From NCBI RefSeq assembly GCF_003339585.1, contig NZ_QPKF01000001.1:372001-436000 (forward strand): DNA of 64,000 nt, read 5' to 3'. Under the pieces are notes generated by a model. The model did no database searches. It had not been told where the DNA came from and saw only the letters and a program-made list of their open reading frames with translations. Both the position numbers and the translations under genes were made by a program. Below, piece after piece: positions 18,050 to 24,863 of this stretch. The DNA is from Exiguobacterium sp. RIT594. GTDB taxonomy: Bacteria > Bacillota > Bacilli > Exiguobacteriales > Exiguobacteriaceae. Position 1 is the stretch's first letter. Every line of letters starts with the position of its first letter.

Positions 18050-18091
18050 AAACGTCTGGATTACAACGAAAGTTGTATTCAGGCGTTTTTT
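18050..18091 (+). terminator. Terminator of ackA
   Basis: Long stem ACGTCTGGATTACAAC/GTTGTATTCAGGCGT with loop GAAA and six T. Confidence 0.88.
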
Positions 18092-18100
18092 GTTTGAAGA

Positions 18101-18138
18101 AAATCATCTCAACGGAGTGAAAACAGGTGAGGTGATTT
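18101..18138. repeat. Inverted repeat in the ackA downstream gap
   Basis: AAATCATCTCA at 18101-18111 pairs with TGAGGTGATTT at 18128-18138 (one G-U pair) across a 16-base loop. It has no T-run. The rest of the 336-base gap to the 3D-domain gene is A/T-rich upstream sequence with the WalR-like site below. Confidence 0.5.
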
Positions 18139-18248
18139 CTCGTAATAAAAACGTTTGTTACAAGGTTTGTCATATAAAAAACGTGAAAACGAAAGTTAAA
18201 CTGATTATTGTCGTAAAAACGGTTTGAAACCGATAAAAATGAGTCTTT

Positions 18249-18265
18249 TGTAATATAAAAGTAAC
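18249..18265 (+). promoter_or_regulatory. WalR-like direct repeat before the 3D-domain gene
   Basis: TGTAAT-N5-AGTAAC matches the WalR (YycF) consensus TGTWAH-N5-TGTWAH at 11 of 12 positions, 105 bases before the gene. B. subtilis yocH, a 3D-domain relative, is a WalR target. Binding here is inferred. Confidence 0.45.
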
Positions 18266-18369
18266 AATGACGTCATCTTTTTGTGGTCTATATGTAACGG
18301 CACAGCTTCATTTTGTCATGTATATTAATGTAAGTTACAAAACAGGGACAATTATGGAGGAGAGATTAC

Positions 18370-18978
18370 ATGATGATGAAACGAATAATCGCTAGTGTTT
18401 TAGCAGTCTTGTTAGCACTCAGTTCGTTTGCAGGTCTTCAAGCGGAAGCTGCAACTAAAAAAAATGTCAAGTCGTCGGTCGATAGTCTGATTGTTCGCCA
18501 GAAAGCTACAACAGCGTCCAAGAAACTCGGTCTTCTATATAAGAATCAAACATTACCGTACAAAGCTAAAACAGGAAACTGGTATAAAGTAAGTTATAAA
18601 GGAAAAACGGCGTACCTCAGTGCCCGTTATTCGAAAGTCGTCACATCAAGCGGATCGAAAAAACAATCAACAGGTGGTTGGAAAACAATCACAAACGTTA
18701 GTGCAACAGCTTATACACCATACGATCCAGGTAGCGGTAACTTAACGGCAATCGGCTGGAACATCAAGAGTTCGAAAAAGAAAGTCGTAGCAGTGGATCC
18801 ACGTGTGATTCCGCTTCGTTCAACAGTCAAAGTATATTACAAAGGGAAATTAAAAGGGACATATACTGCAGCAGATACAGGTGGTGCCATCAAAGGCAAG
18901 AAGATGGACATTTTGTACTACTCACGTGCCGAAGCGTTTAACTGGGGTCGTCGTAACGTCACTGTTAAATACAAATAA
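18370..18978 (+). CDS. Secreted SH3b and 3D-domain protein (probable cell wall hydrolase)
   Basis: 202 residues. A signal peptide (about residues 1-28: positive MMMKR, hydrophobic core, AEA cleavage region) precedes an SH3b-type cell-wall-binding module (about 34-90: VDSLIVRQKATTASKKLG, YLSARYSKV). The C-terminal 3D domain (about 105-202) carries conserved Asp residues in VAVDPRVIPLRS, TAADTGGAIKG and KKMDILY. The 3D fold resembles MltA-type lytic enzymes, so it probably cuts peptidoglycan. Strong GGAGGAG ribosome site. It is like YocH or a short resuscitation-type factor; the substrate bond is not known. Confidence 0.88.
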   Translation: MMMKRIIASVLAVLLALSSFAGLQAEAATKKNVKSSVDSLIVRQKATTASKKLGLLYKNQTLPYKAKTGNWYKVSYKGKTAYLSARYSKVVTSSGSKKQSTGGWKTITNVSATAYTPYDPGSGNLTAIGWNIKSSKKKVVAVDPRVIPLRSTVKVYYKGKLKGTYTAADTGGAIKGKKMDILYYSRAEAFNWGRRNVTVKYK

Positions 18979-18986
18979 GTCATTTC

Positions 18987-19020
18987 AATCAATCGTACAT
19001 TGGTGCGATTGATTTTTTTT
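18987..19020 (+). terminator. Terminator of the 3D-domain gene
   Basis: Stem AATCAATCG/CGATTGATT followed by eight T in all. Confidence 0.87.
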
Positions 19021-19024
19021 GTGC

Positions 19025-19056
19025 AAAAAAGCACTTCCTCTTGAAAGAGAAAGTGC
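19025..19056 (-). terminator. Terminator of the universal stress protein gene
   Basis: Minus-strand stem GCACTTTCTCTT/AAGAGGAAGTGC with a short loop, followed by six T. Confidence 0.87.
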
Positions 19057-19071
19057 CCAAAATGAGTTCAA

Positions 19072-19509
19072 TTAAAGACGGACAATCAAGACGTCACACT
19101 TCGCGTAACGTGTGATACTTTCTGAAACGCTACCGATAAAGAAACGTTCAACAGCGTTTAAGCCGGTTGCTCCACAGATAATCAAATCGACATTATGGTT
19201 GGGTGCAAGTTTTTTGGCGATGGTTACTTTCGGGGAACCGTATTCAATAGCGACTTCAACATCCTTGACACCACGCTCCTGAGCTGTCTTGACGTAATCA
19301 TCGAGCAGTTCTTTTGCATAGGATTCGGCACGTTCGGTAATCGTCCGATCGTAGGCCTCAACAGTTGCGAAAGTCCGTGTATCGATGACGTGAGCAATGA
19401 CGAGTTTGGCATTGTTTCGAAGTGAGACGTCAATCGCCGTTTCAAAAGCGCGTTCTGCCTCTTTTGATCCGTCGACTGCTACTAAAATGTTATGATATAC
19501 GATTGCCAT
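19072..19509 (-). CDS. Universal stress protein, UspA family
   Basis: 145-residue Usp/Rossmann-like protein. It has the N-terminal NILVAVDGSKEAERA strand and loop and the ATP-binding signature G-x2-G-x9-G-S in CGATGLNAVERFFIGSVSE (about 116-134), so it is probably an ATP-binding Usp that dimerises. The role is general stress survival; no specific partner is evident. It is monocistronic, convergent with the 3D-domain gene, with an extended -10 promoter. Confidence 0.92.
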   Translation of the reverse strand: MAIVYHNILVAVDGSKEAERAFETAIDVSLRNNAKLVIAHVIDTRTFATVEAYDRTITERAESYAKELLDDYVKTAQERGVKDVEVAIEYGSPKVTIAKKLAPNHNVDLIICGATGLNAVERFFIGSVSESITRYAKCDVLIVRL

Positions 19510-19550
19510 CTTGTATCCATCCCTTCGTATTCGTCTGATTTTACACCCTT

Positions 19551-19559
19551 ATTATACCA
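19551..19559 (-). promoter_or_regulatory. Extended -10 promoter of the usp gene
   Basis: TGGTATAAT on the minus strand, 42 bases before the start. No good -35 is seen, as is common with TGn extended promoters. Confidence 0.5.
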
Positions 19560-19661
19560 TTCCCTCAATTAGAAGGTGAGGAACATTTAAGGAGATTTTA
19601 AAATTGTTCTTCGACAGCGGAACCCGTAAGATGGAAATAGATGAAAGGAGGCGATGCCAAG

Positions 19662-20387
19662 ATGAGGCACGCATTAATTACAGCAGGAACAAAAGGACTC
19701 GGTGAGATGGTGACCCGTCGCTTGCTCGAGGAGGGTTGGCATGTAACAGCGCTTCACCGTTCAGAACCGACGTTTTTTCACGAACGGCTTCATTTGATTA
19801 AAGCGGACGTCACGCAGCAAGATCAATTAATGGATGCGGTTGAACAAACGATGACTGCCCACGGTCGGATTGACGCGTTAATTTTAAATGCGGGACCGTA
19901 TATCTTTGAACGGAAATCGCTCGTCGACTATTCGGATGAAGAGTGGAATGAAGTAGTGACCGGCAACTTGACAGCCAGTTTTTGGTTATTGAGAAAAATC
20001 CTTCCGATTATGCGTAAACAACAATACGGACGTATCATTACATACGGTTTTCCGGAGAGTGCATCGGCACCCGGGTGGGTGGAGCGGGCTGCATTCGCTG
20101 CTGCGAAAAGCGGTATGGTCAGTTTGACGAAAAGTGTGGCGCTTGAAGAGGCGGAACATGGCATTACGGTAAACATGGTCAATCCCGGTAATATCGTAGG
20201 TGACAATAAGTCGAAACGGATTGAACAGGCGACAGCGGATGAGCAGACGCCGGTCGGACGGACGGGTGTCGGAGAAGATATCGCGCGGACGATTTCGTTT
20301 TTAGTAGCGGAAGAATCCAGTCTGATTACGGGGGCGGTTCTTGATGTGACCGGCGGGGTCAATGTTGTGCATCAATCCCGTCCGTAA
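19662..20387 (+). CDS. SDR-family protein with Phe in place of the catalytic Tyr
   Basis: 241 residues from the ATG at 19662, chosen because AAAGGAGG precedes it; an ATG at 19641 lies upstream of that site. Rossmann features: the cofactor loop TAGTKGLGE (residues 7-15), the NAGPY motif (NNAG equivalent), and FabG-like NMVNPGNIVGD near the C-terminus. The active-site Y-x3-K reads FAAAK (AAFAAAKSGMVSLTKS), so the proton-donor Tyr is Phe. It may be a non-catalytic or altered SDR. By position it could correspond to YtkK of B. subtilis, but I did not verify this. Confidence 0.85.
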   Translation: MRHALITAGTKGLGEMVTRRLLEEGWHVTALHRSEPTFFHERLHLIKADVTQQDQLMDAVEQTMTAHGRIDALILNAGPYIFERKSLVDYSDEEWNEVVTGNLTASFWLLRKILPIMRKQQYGRIITYGFPESASAPGWVERAAFAAAKSGMVSLTKSVALEEAEHGITVNMVNPGNIVGDNKSKRIEQATADEQTPVGRTGVGEDIARTISFLVAEESSLITGAVLDVTGGVNVVHQSRP

Positions 20388-20424
20388 TGATTCAAAAGAA
20401 GAAGGAACCATTGGATTTGATTGT

Positions 20425-20470
20425 ATAGATAACAGGGGACGGAATTTGAATTCCGTCCCCTGTTGTCTAT
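20425..20470. repeat. Near-perfect 22-bp palindrome between the SDR gene and pepQ
   Basis: Arms 20425-20446 and 20449-20470 pair with a single G-U and a 2-base centre; the core is ACAGGGGACGGAATT. The T-run is poor (TTTGTG), unlike other terminators in this window. It may end both converging genes or be a REP-like element. Confidence 0.85.
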
Positions 20471-20492
20471 TTGTGTTAGATTCTGATTTCGT

Positions 20493-21605
20493 TTACTGTA
20501 CGGCTGTTACCGGTAAGGATTGGAGGTGCTTCGGATAGCGGGTCAGTGCTTCCGGTCCGCTCTCGGTTAAATGAATGTCATCTTCAATACGGACACCGCC
20601 GACGTTCGGGACATAGATCCCTGGCTCCAGTGTATATACGATTCCAGGCTCCGCTGTCAGCAAGTTGTTCGATGCGAGTGACGGGAATTCATGGACATCG
20701 ATGCCGAGACCGTGTCCGACACGATGGGTGAAATAGTCCCCGTAACCGGCTTGTTCAATCACATTCCGGGCAGCTTGATCTAATGTACCAAGAGTCACGC
20801 CGACCCGGCTGGCTTCCGTTGCTGCTTCAAGTGCTTGGAGAACTGTTTGGTAAATAGTTTGTTGTTCTTCACTGGCTTCCCCGTAAACGAATGTCCGAGT
20901 AATGTCTGAGCAATATCCTTTCCAAACGACACCAAGGTCAAACAAAACGAAATCGCCTTCTTGAATGACTCGGTCACCGGGCACGCCATGCGGATCGGCA
21001 CTGTTTGCTCCGAATAAAACCAATGTATCGAACGACATCTCGCGGACGCCTTTCTTTTTCATTTCGAACTCGATTGTTGAAATGACTTCCATTTCCGTGA
21101 CGCCGGGACGAATCGCCTGTTTGCCGATTTCGATTGCTTCGTCAGCTAATGCGGCTGCTTCACGGAGAATTCCAATTTCTTGAGCGTCTTTTTTAAGGCG
21201 TAATGCCTGCAAGGGTTGACCGATATCAAGAATTGCTGCATTTTCCTGACGGTCTTCCAACTCTTTAAAACGGCTGAAAGTCATGTGTTCGCCTTCAATT
21301 CCAATACGGTTATTGGAAACCGAAAATGTCTTCAGGGCTTCGCTGATTTTGTCAAATGGATGCTCGTGGTCCGCATACGTAATGACTTCGCCATCCCATG
21401 GACTTGCAGCGACGATGTTGGCTTCGAGCGCTGGGCAGAAGAGGGCACGTTTTCCGTTAGCGTCTACGATGACAGCCATCACACGTTCATGAGGTTCCGC
21501 ATAAACACCTGAAAAATAAAATACACTCGCTTTTGACGTAATCAATGCAACGTCGATTCCTGATTCCTGTAATACACGACTAATCTGATTTGTCCGTTCT
21601 AACAT
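20493..21605 (-). CDS. pepQ: Xaa-Pro dipeptidase/aminopeptidase (M24B family)
   Basis: 370-residue two-domain metallopeptidase releasing residues next to proline. The N-terminal creatinase-like domain spans about 1-130. The pita-bread catalytic domain holds the five dinuclear metal ligands: the Asp pair in LFDLGVVWKGYCSDITRTF, His in HRVGHGLGIDVHE, Glu in LEPGIYV and Glu in GVRIEDD. The ribosome site GAGAGGTGG precedes the ATG. It is transcribed away from ytoI. PepQ-type assignment rests on overall pattern; a YqhT-like name is also possible. Confidence 0.92.
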   Translation of the reverse strand: MLERTNQISRVLQESGIDVALITSKASVFYFSGVYAEPHERVMAVIVDANGKRALFCPALEANIVAASPWDGEVITYADHEHPFDKISEALKTFSVSNNRIGIEGEHMTFSRFKELEDRQENAAILDIGQPLQALRLKKDAQEIGILREAAALADEAIEIGKQAIRPGVTEMEVISTIEFEMKKKGVREMSFDTLVLFGANSADPHGVPGDRVIQEGDFVLFDLGVVWKGYCSDITRTFVYGEASEEQQTIYQTVLQALEAATEASRVGVTLGTLDQAARNVIEQAGYGDYFTHRVGHGLGIDVHEFPSLASNNLLTAEPGIVYTLEPGIYVPNVGGVRIEDDIHLTESGPEALTRYPKHLQSLPVTAVQ

Positions 21606-21692
21606 ATCGTTTCCACCTCTCTGTTCGTTTCATGATTCAGTATACCATCGTTAGAAATGGAAAACATTTCTCGCAAATCGGGACTAGTACAC

Positions 21693-21722
21693 TTTTCATT
21701 CGTTGGAGTAGTACAGTATAAT
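21693..21722 (+). promoter_or_regulatory. Candidate promoter of ytoI
   Basis: Perfect TATAAT at 21717-21722 with a weak TTTTCA 18 bases upstream; it ends 39 bases before ytoI. Confidence 0.45.
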
Positions 21723-21761
21723 GACAGAAGAGTAGAATATAGGAAAAAGAAGGGATACAGC

Positions 21762-23072
21762 ATGCCTACAAAACATGAACAGATCATCCGGCACATTGAG
21801 GATCTCGATGTGGGCGCCAAAATATCCGTCCGGCAAATCGCAAAGGACTTAACGGTATCCGAAGGTACGGCATATCGTGCCATTAAAGAAGCGGAAAATT
21901 TAGGATTCGTCTCAACGATTGAGCGTGTCGGGACGATCCGCATTAAAAAGAAACAAAAAGAAAATATTGAAAAGCTGACGTTTGCGGAAGTCGTCAATAT
22001 CGTCGATGGACAGGTTCTCGGAGGACGTGACGGACTTCATAAGACATTGACGAAGTTCGTCATCGGCGCGATGAAGTTAGAAGCGATGATGCGTTATATC
22101 GATGTCGACAGTCTCGTCATCATCGGGAACCGGGAAAAAGCACATGAGCTGGTCTTGGATGCAGGAGCAGCAGTTTTGATTACCGGTGGTTTTGACACGA
22201 CGGAAGACGCAAAACGATTGGCAGACGAAATGGAGTTGCCGATCATTTCCACGTCTTACGATACGTTCACTGTCGCGACGATGATCAACCGGGCCATCTA
22301 TGACCGACTGATCAAAAAAGAAATTTTACTGGTCTCCGATATCTTAATTCCTTTACACGATACGTTTTATTTGCAAACGAACGACCCGATTGCCAGATGG
22401 CATGAACTCAATGAGCAGACAAAACATAACCGTTATCCGGTCATTGATGAACAGATGAAGGTTGTCGGTGTCGTGACGGCGAAGGATATCATTGACCGTC
22501 CGCATGATTGGCCGGTCGAAAAAGTCATGACCCGTCACCCGATCACTGTCGGAATCCGGACAAGCGTGACGAACTCCGCCCATCAGATGGTGTGGGAAGG
22601 AATCGAAATGTTACCGGTCATCGATCAGTACGGACGTCTGCTTGGCATCATCAGCCGGCAAGATGTCTTGAAAGCCCTGCAACTGGCGAACCGTCAACCG
22701 CAAGTCGGCGAAACGTTTGATGACTTGATCACGGGACAGATCAAAGCGGCAGAAGATACGAGAGGACCTTACCTTTCACTCGAAGTCTCACCGCAGATGA
22801 CGAACTTCATGGGGACGGCTTCGAGTGGTGTCTTGACGACGTTGCTCGTCGAAGGAGCGACACGGATGTTGCGTCATATGAAAAAGGGTGACCTCGTCAT
22901 CGAAAATGTCAGCATTTATTTCATCAAACCTGTTCAAATCGAGAGTACGATTACGATTCGAGCCAATGTGTTTGATGTCGGACGGAAGTTCGGAAAAGTG
23001 GATGTCGAGATGTATCAAGGTACACAAATCGTGGCGAAAGCACTCGTGACGTCACAACTGATTGATCGATAA
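21762..23072 (+). CDS. ytoI: YtoI: HTH, DRTGG, CBS pair and hot-dog domain protein
   Basis: 436 residues from the ATG at 21762 (AGAAGGGA upstream; B. subtilis YtoI 439). A winged-helix-like N-terminus (about 1-65: VRQIAKDLTVSEGTAYRAIKEAE) is followed by a DRTGG domain (about 75-185), two CBS motifs (about 195-310: DPIARWHELNEQTKHNRYPVID and EKVMTRHPITVGIRTSV), and a hot-dog thioesterase-like domain (about 325-436). The architecture suggests a ligand-sensing regulator; ligand and target are unknown. It may be a transcription factor because of the HTH. It sits next to ytpI and nrnA as in B. subtilis. Confidence 0.93.
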   Translation: MPTKHEQIIRHIEDLDVGAKISVRQIAKDLTVSEGTAYRAIKEAENLGFVSTIERVGTIRIKKKQKENIEKLTFAEVVNIVDGQVLGGRDGLHKTLTKFVIGAMKLEAMMRYIDVDSLVIIGNREKAHELVLDAGAAVLITGGFDTTEDAKRLADEMELPIISTSYDTFTVATMINRAIYDRLIKKEILLVSDILIPLHDTFYLQTNDPIARWHELNEQTKHNRYPVIDEQMKVVGVVTAKDIIDRPHDWPVEKVMTRHPITVGIRTSVTNSAHQMVWEGIEMLPVIDQYGRLLGIISRQDVLKALQLANRQPQVGETFDDLITGQIKAAEDTRGPYLSLEVSPQMTNFMGTASSGVLTTLLVEGATRMLRHMKKGDLVIENVSIYFIKPVQIESTITIRANVFDVGRKFGKVDVEMYQGTQIVAKALVTSQLIDR

Positions 23073-23086
23073 CAGGGACAGGACAC

Positions 23087-23116
23087 AAAAAAAAGACGGT
23101 AGCTACCGTCTTTTTT
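23087..23116. terminator. Bidirectional terminator between ytoI and ytpI
   Basis: A perfect palindrome of 14-base arms with core GACGGTAGCTACCGTC, flanked by A and T runs. Confidence 0.88.
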
Positions 23117-23432
23117 ACGATTGTTCCGTCTGTTCCATTTCACGGACGACATACGGATAGATTTTTTTATAGCGGATGAAACCTGCGATAAATGAAGCGA
23201 CACCGATGACAATCAGAATCGAACAGACGACTTTTCCGATTGTCGTCGTCAATCCGTCACCAGACACAAATTGGTTAACGGCAAAAAGAATGACGAACAA
23301 GCTGAGCCAGATGCTCGCTTGCGTATTGAATAAAAATTTCCGGTTCGTGCTTTTCGTATGAAACGCACGTCGTTTTGCAAGTAAATATCCACCAAGCGAC
23401 AAGACGATTAACAGAATGAGAACAAACTGCAT
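23115..23432 (-). CDS. ytpI: YtpI family small membrane protein
   Basis: 105 residues with three hydrophobic segments (about 2-19, 39-58 and 69-90), separated by basic loops (AKRRAFHTKSTNRK). The family is conserved next to nrnA and ytoI in Bacillales; function is unknown. AAAGGAGG precedes the ATG. It diverges from nrnA with a 66-base shared upstream region. Confidence 0.87.
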   Translation of the reverse strand: MQFVLILLIVLSLGGYLLAKRRAFHTKSTNRKFLFNTQASIWLSLFVILFAVNQFVSGDGLTTTIGKVVCSILIVIGVASFIAGFIRYKKIYPYVVREMEQTEQS

Positions 23433-23498
23433 ATGGATGACCTCCTTTTCTTTCTATATCTGTTTGTATCATATCAATATTTAGAGGAGCTGTGCACT

Positions 23499-24434
23499 GT
23501 GAAAGAACAAATCAGACAATTGATTGAACAAGCATCGACAATCATCATCCATCGGCACGAACGTCCGGACCCTGATGCGCTGGGCAGTCAGTTTGGATTG
23601 CAGCTGGTTTTACAAAACCGATTTCCCGGTAAAACAATAAAGGCAGTGGGCGAGATGGCGACCTCCCTTTCATTTATGGGAGAGCTCGATGCTGTAGAAG
23701 CAGCAGTGTACCCGCATGCACTCGTCATCGTCCTGGATACCGCCAATCAAGGACGGATTGATGGAGCGGAAGCCTTAAACGGGCAACAGACGATTAAAAT
23801 CGACCACCATCCGGACGAAGATCCATACGCCGACGTTCAACTTGTGGATACAACCGTCAGTTCGACGTCAGAATTATTGGTTCACCTCTTAAATGAATGG
23901 GAGTACGAGATTCCGGCAACGGCGGCGATTCAATTTTATGCAGGGATCGTTGGTGATACAGGCCGCTTCCAATTCAGAGGCACGACTAGCCGGACATTTT
24001 CCGTCGCAGCGCAACTGCTGGATACAGGAATCGATACGGATTGGCTCTACCGCAACATGTATCAGACGGAACTGGTTGCTTTGCAGTTACAAGGCTATGT
24101 CTTGCAACATATCCAGTTGACGAAAGCCGGCGTCGGGTATGTCGTGTTGACACAGGATACATTGGCGGCATTCGATGCGACCGTTGAACAAGCATCCCTT
24201 CTCGTCAATAGCTTCGCAGGTCTGAAAGGCTTAAAAGCATGGGCATTATTCCTTGAAACTGATAAGGAAGTTCGTGTCCGCCTGCGCTCGAAAGGGCCAG
24301 TCATCAATGAGGTAGCCAAAGAATTTAATGGTGGCGGACATCCGATGGCATCAGGTGCGACAATCAAAGATTTGACGGAAGTGGATACGGTCGTCTCCCG
24401 TTTGAATGAAGTGGCAGAAGCCTTTACGTTCTAA
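23499..24434 (+). CDS. nrnA: NrnA, DHH-DHHA1 nano-RNase and pAp phosphatase
   Basis: Degrades very short RNA and dephosphorylates 3'-phosphoadenosine 5'-phosphate. I place the start at GTG 23499 (AGAGGAG upstream), giving 311 residues like B. subtilis NrnA (313); an ATG at 23433 would add a stretch with no ribosome site. DHH motifs: HRHERPDPDALGSQ (residues 18-31), a VLDTA region, and IKIDHHPDED. The DHHA1 signature GGGHPMASGA is near the C-terminus. Confidence 0.95.
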   Translation: MKEQIRQLIEQASTIIIHRHERPDPDALGSQFGLQLVLQNRFPGKTIKAVGEMATSLSFMGELDAVEAAVYPHALVIVLDTANQGRIDGAEALNGQQTIKIDHHPDEDPYADVQLVDTTVSSTSELLVHLLNEWEYEIPATAAIQFYAGIVGDTGRFQFRGTTSRTFSVAAQLLDTGIDTDWLYRNMYQTELVALQLQGYVLQHIQLTKAGVGYVVLTQDTLAAFDATVEQASLLVNSFAGLKGLKAWALFLETDKEVRVRLRSKGPVINEVAKEFNGGGHPMASGATIKDLTEVDTVVSRLNEVAEAFTF

Positions 24435-24435
24435 C

Positions 24436-24491
24436 AAAAAAAGGCTGCTCGCCATCATCCTGTTTCGGATACATGGCGAACAGCTTTTTTT
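24436..24491. terminator. Terminator of nrnA (possibly bidirectional)
   Basis: Stem AGGCTG.TCGCCAT/ATGGCGA.CAGCT with a 17-base loop, A-run before and T-run after. Confidence 0.83.
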
Positions 24492-24513
24492 AGCATCAAT
24501 TTTTAGCATCAAA

Positions 24514-24708
24514 TCAATGAGTGGAAGCCTCTTCTTGAGGGATGAACCAAGTTCCCCGTTCTGTGTGATCTTCAATGACGTTTAATTCAAGTTCTTTAAC
24601 GGACTTACGGATTTTTTCAGCGATTTCTTCAGTCTCGGTAAATGCGGTTACCCCTAATTTCAGTTGTTCTACTTTTTCGCGGGCAATTTGGCTACGGTTT
24701 AAAATCAT
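24514..24708 (-). CDS. Hypothetical 64-residue protein
   Basis: I do not recognise a family. From the ATG at 24708, which has GGAAGGAGAG upstream, the product is soluble, charged and mostly helical (SQIAREKVEQLKLG; ETEEIAEKIRKSVKELEL), ending WFIPQEEASTH. It has no membrane segment, signal peptide or cysteine. It occupies the place between nrnA and dnaE that holds the sporulation genes ytrH and ytrI in B. subtilis. The good ribosome site supports it as a real gene. Confidence 0.72.
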   Translation of the reverse strand: MILNRSQIAREKVEQLKLGVTAFTETEEIAEKIRKSVKELELNVIEDHTERGTWFIPQEEASTH

Positions 24709-24807
24709 GGCAAACTCTCCTTCCGTGCAAGTCATGATGTTCTCTTTTTATTGTAGCGAAAAATGATGGGGATGGCGAGACTCAGAAACGCATAGATATG
24801 AAACTTC

Positions 24808-24820
24808 TGAAAACGTTTCA
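24808..24820. repeat. 13-bp palindrome TGAAAACGTTTCA before dnaE
   Basis: Same TGAAA-N-CG-TTTCA format as the copy before nadK (15033-15045), 43 bases before the dnaE start. It resembles a cre operator lacking one base. Confidence 0.65.
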
Positions 24821-24863
24821 TTTATGGAAGAAATAAAAGCAGATGAGAATGGAGGAAAAAAGA

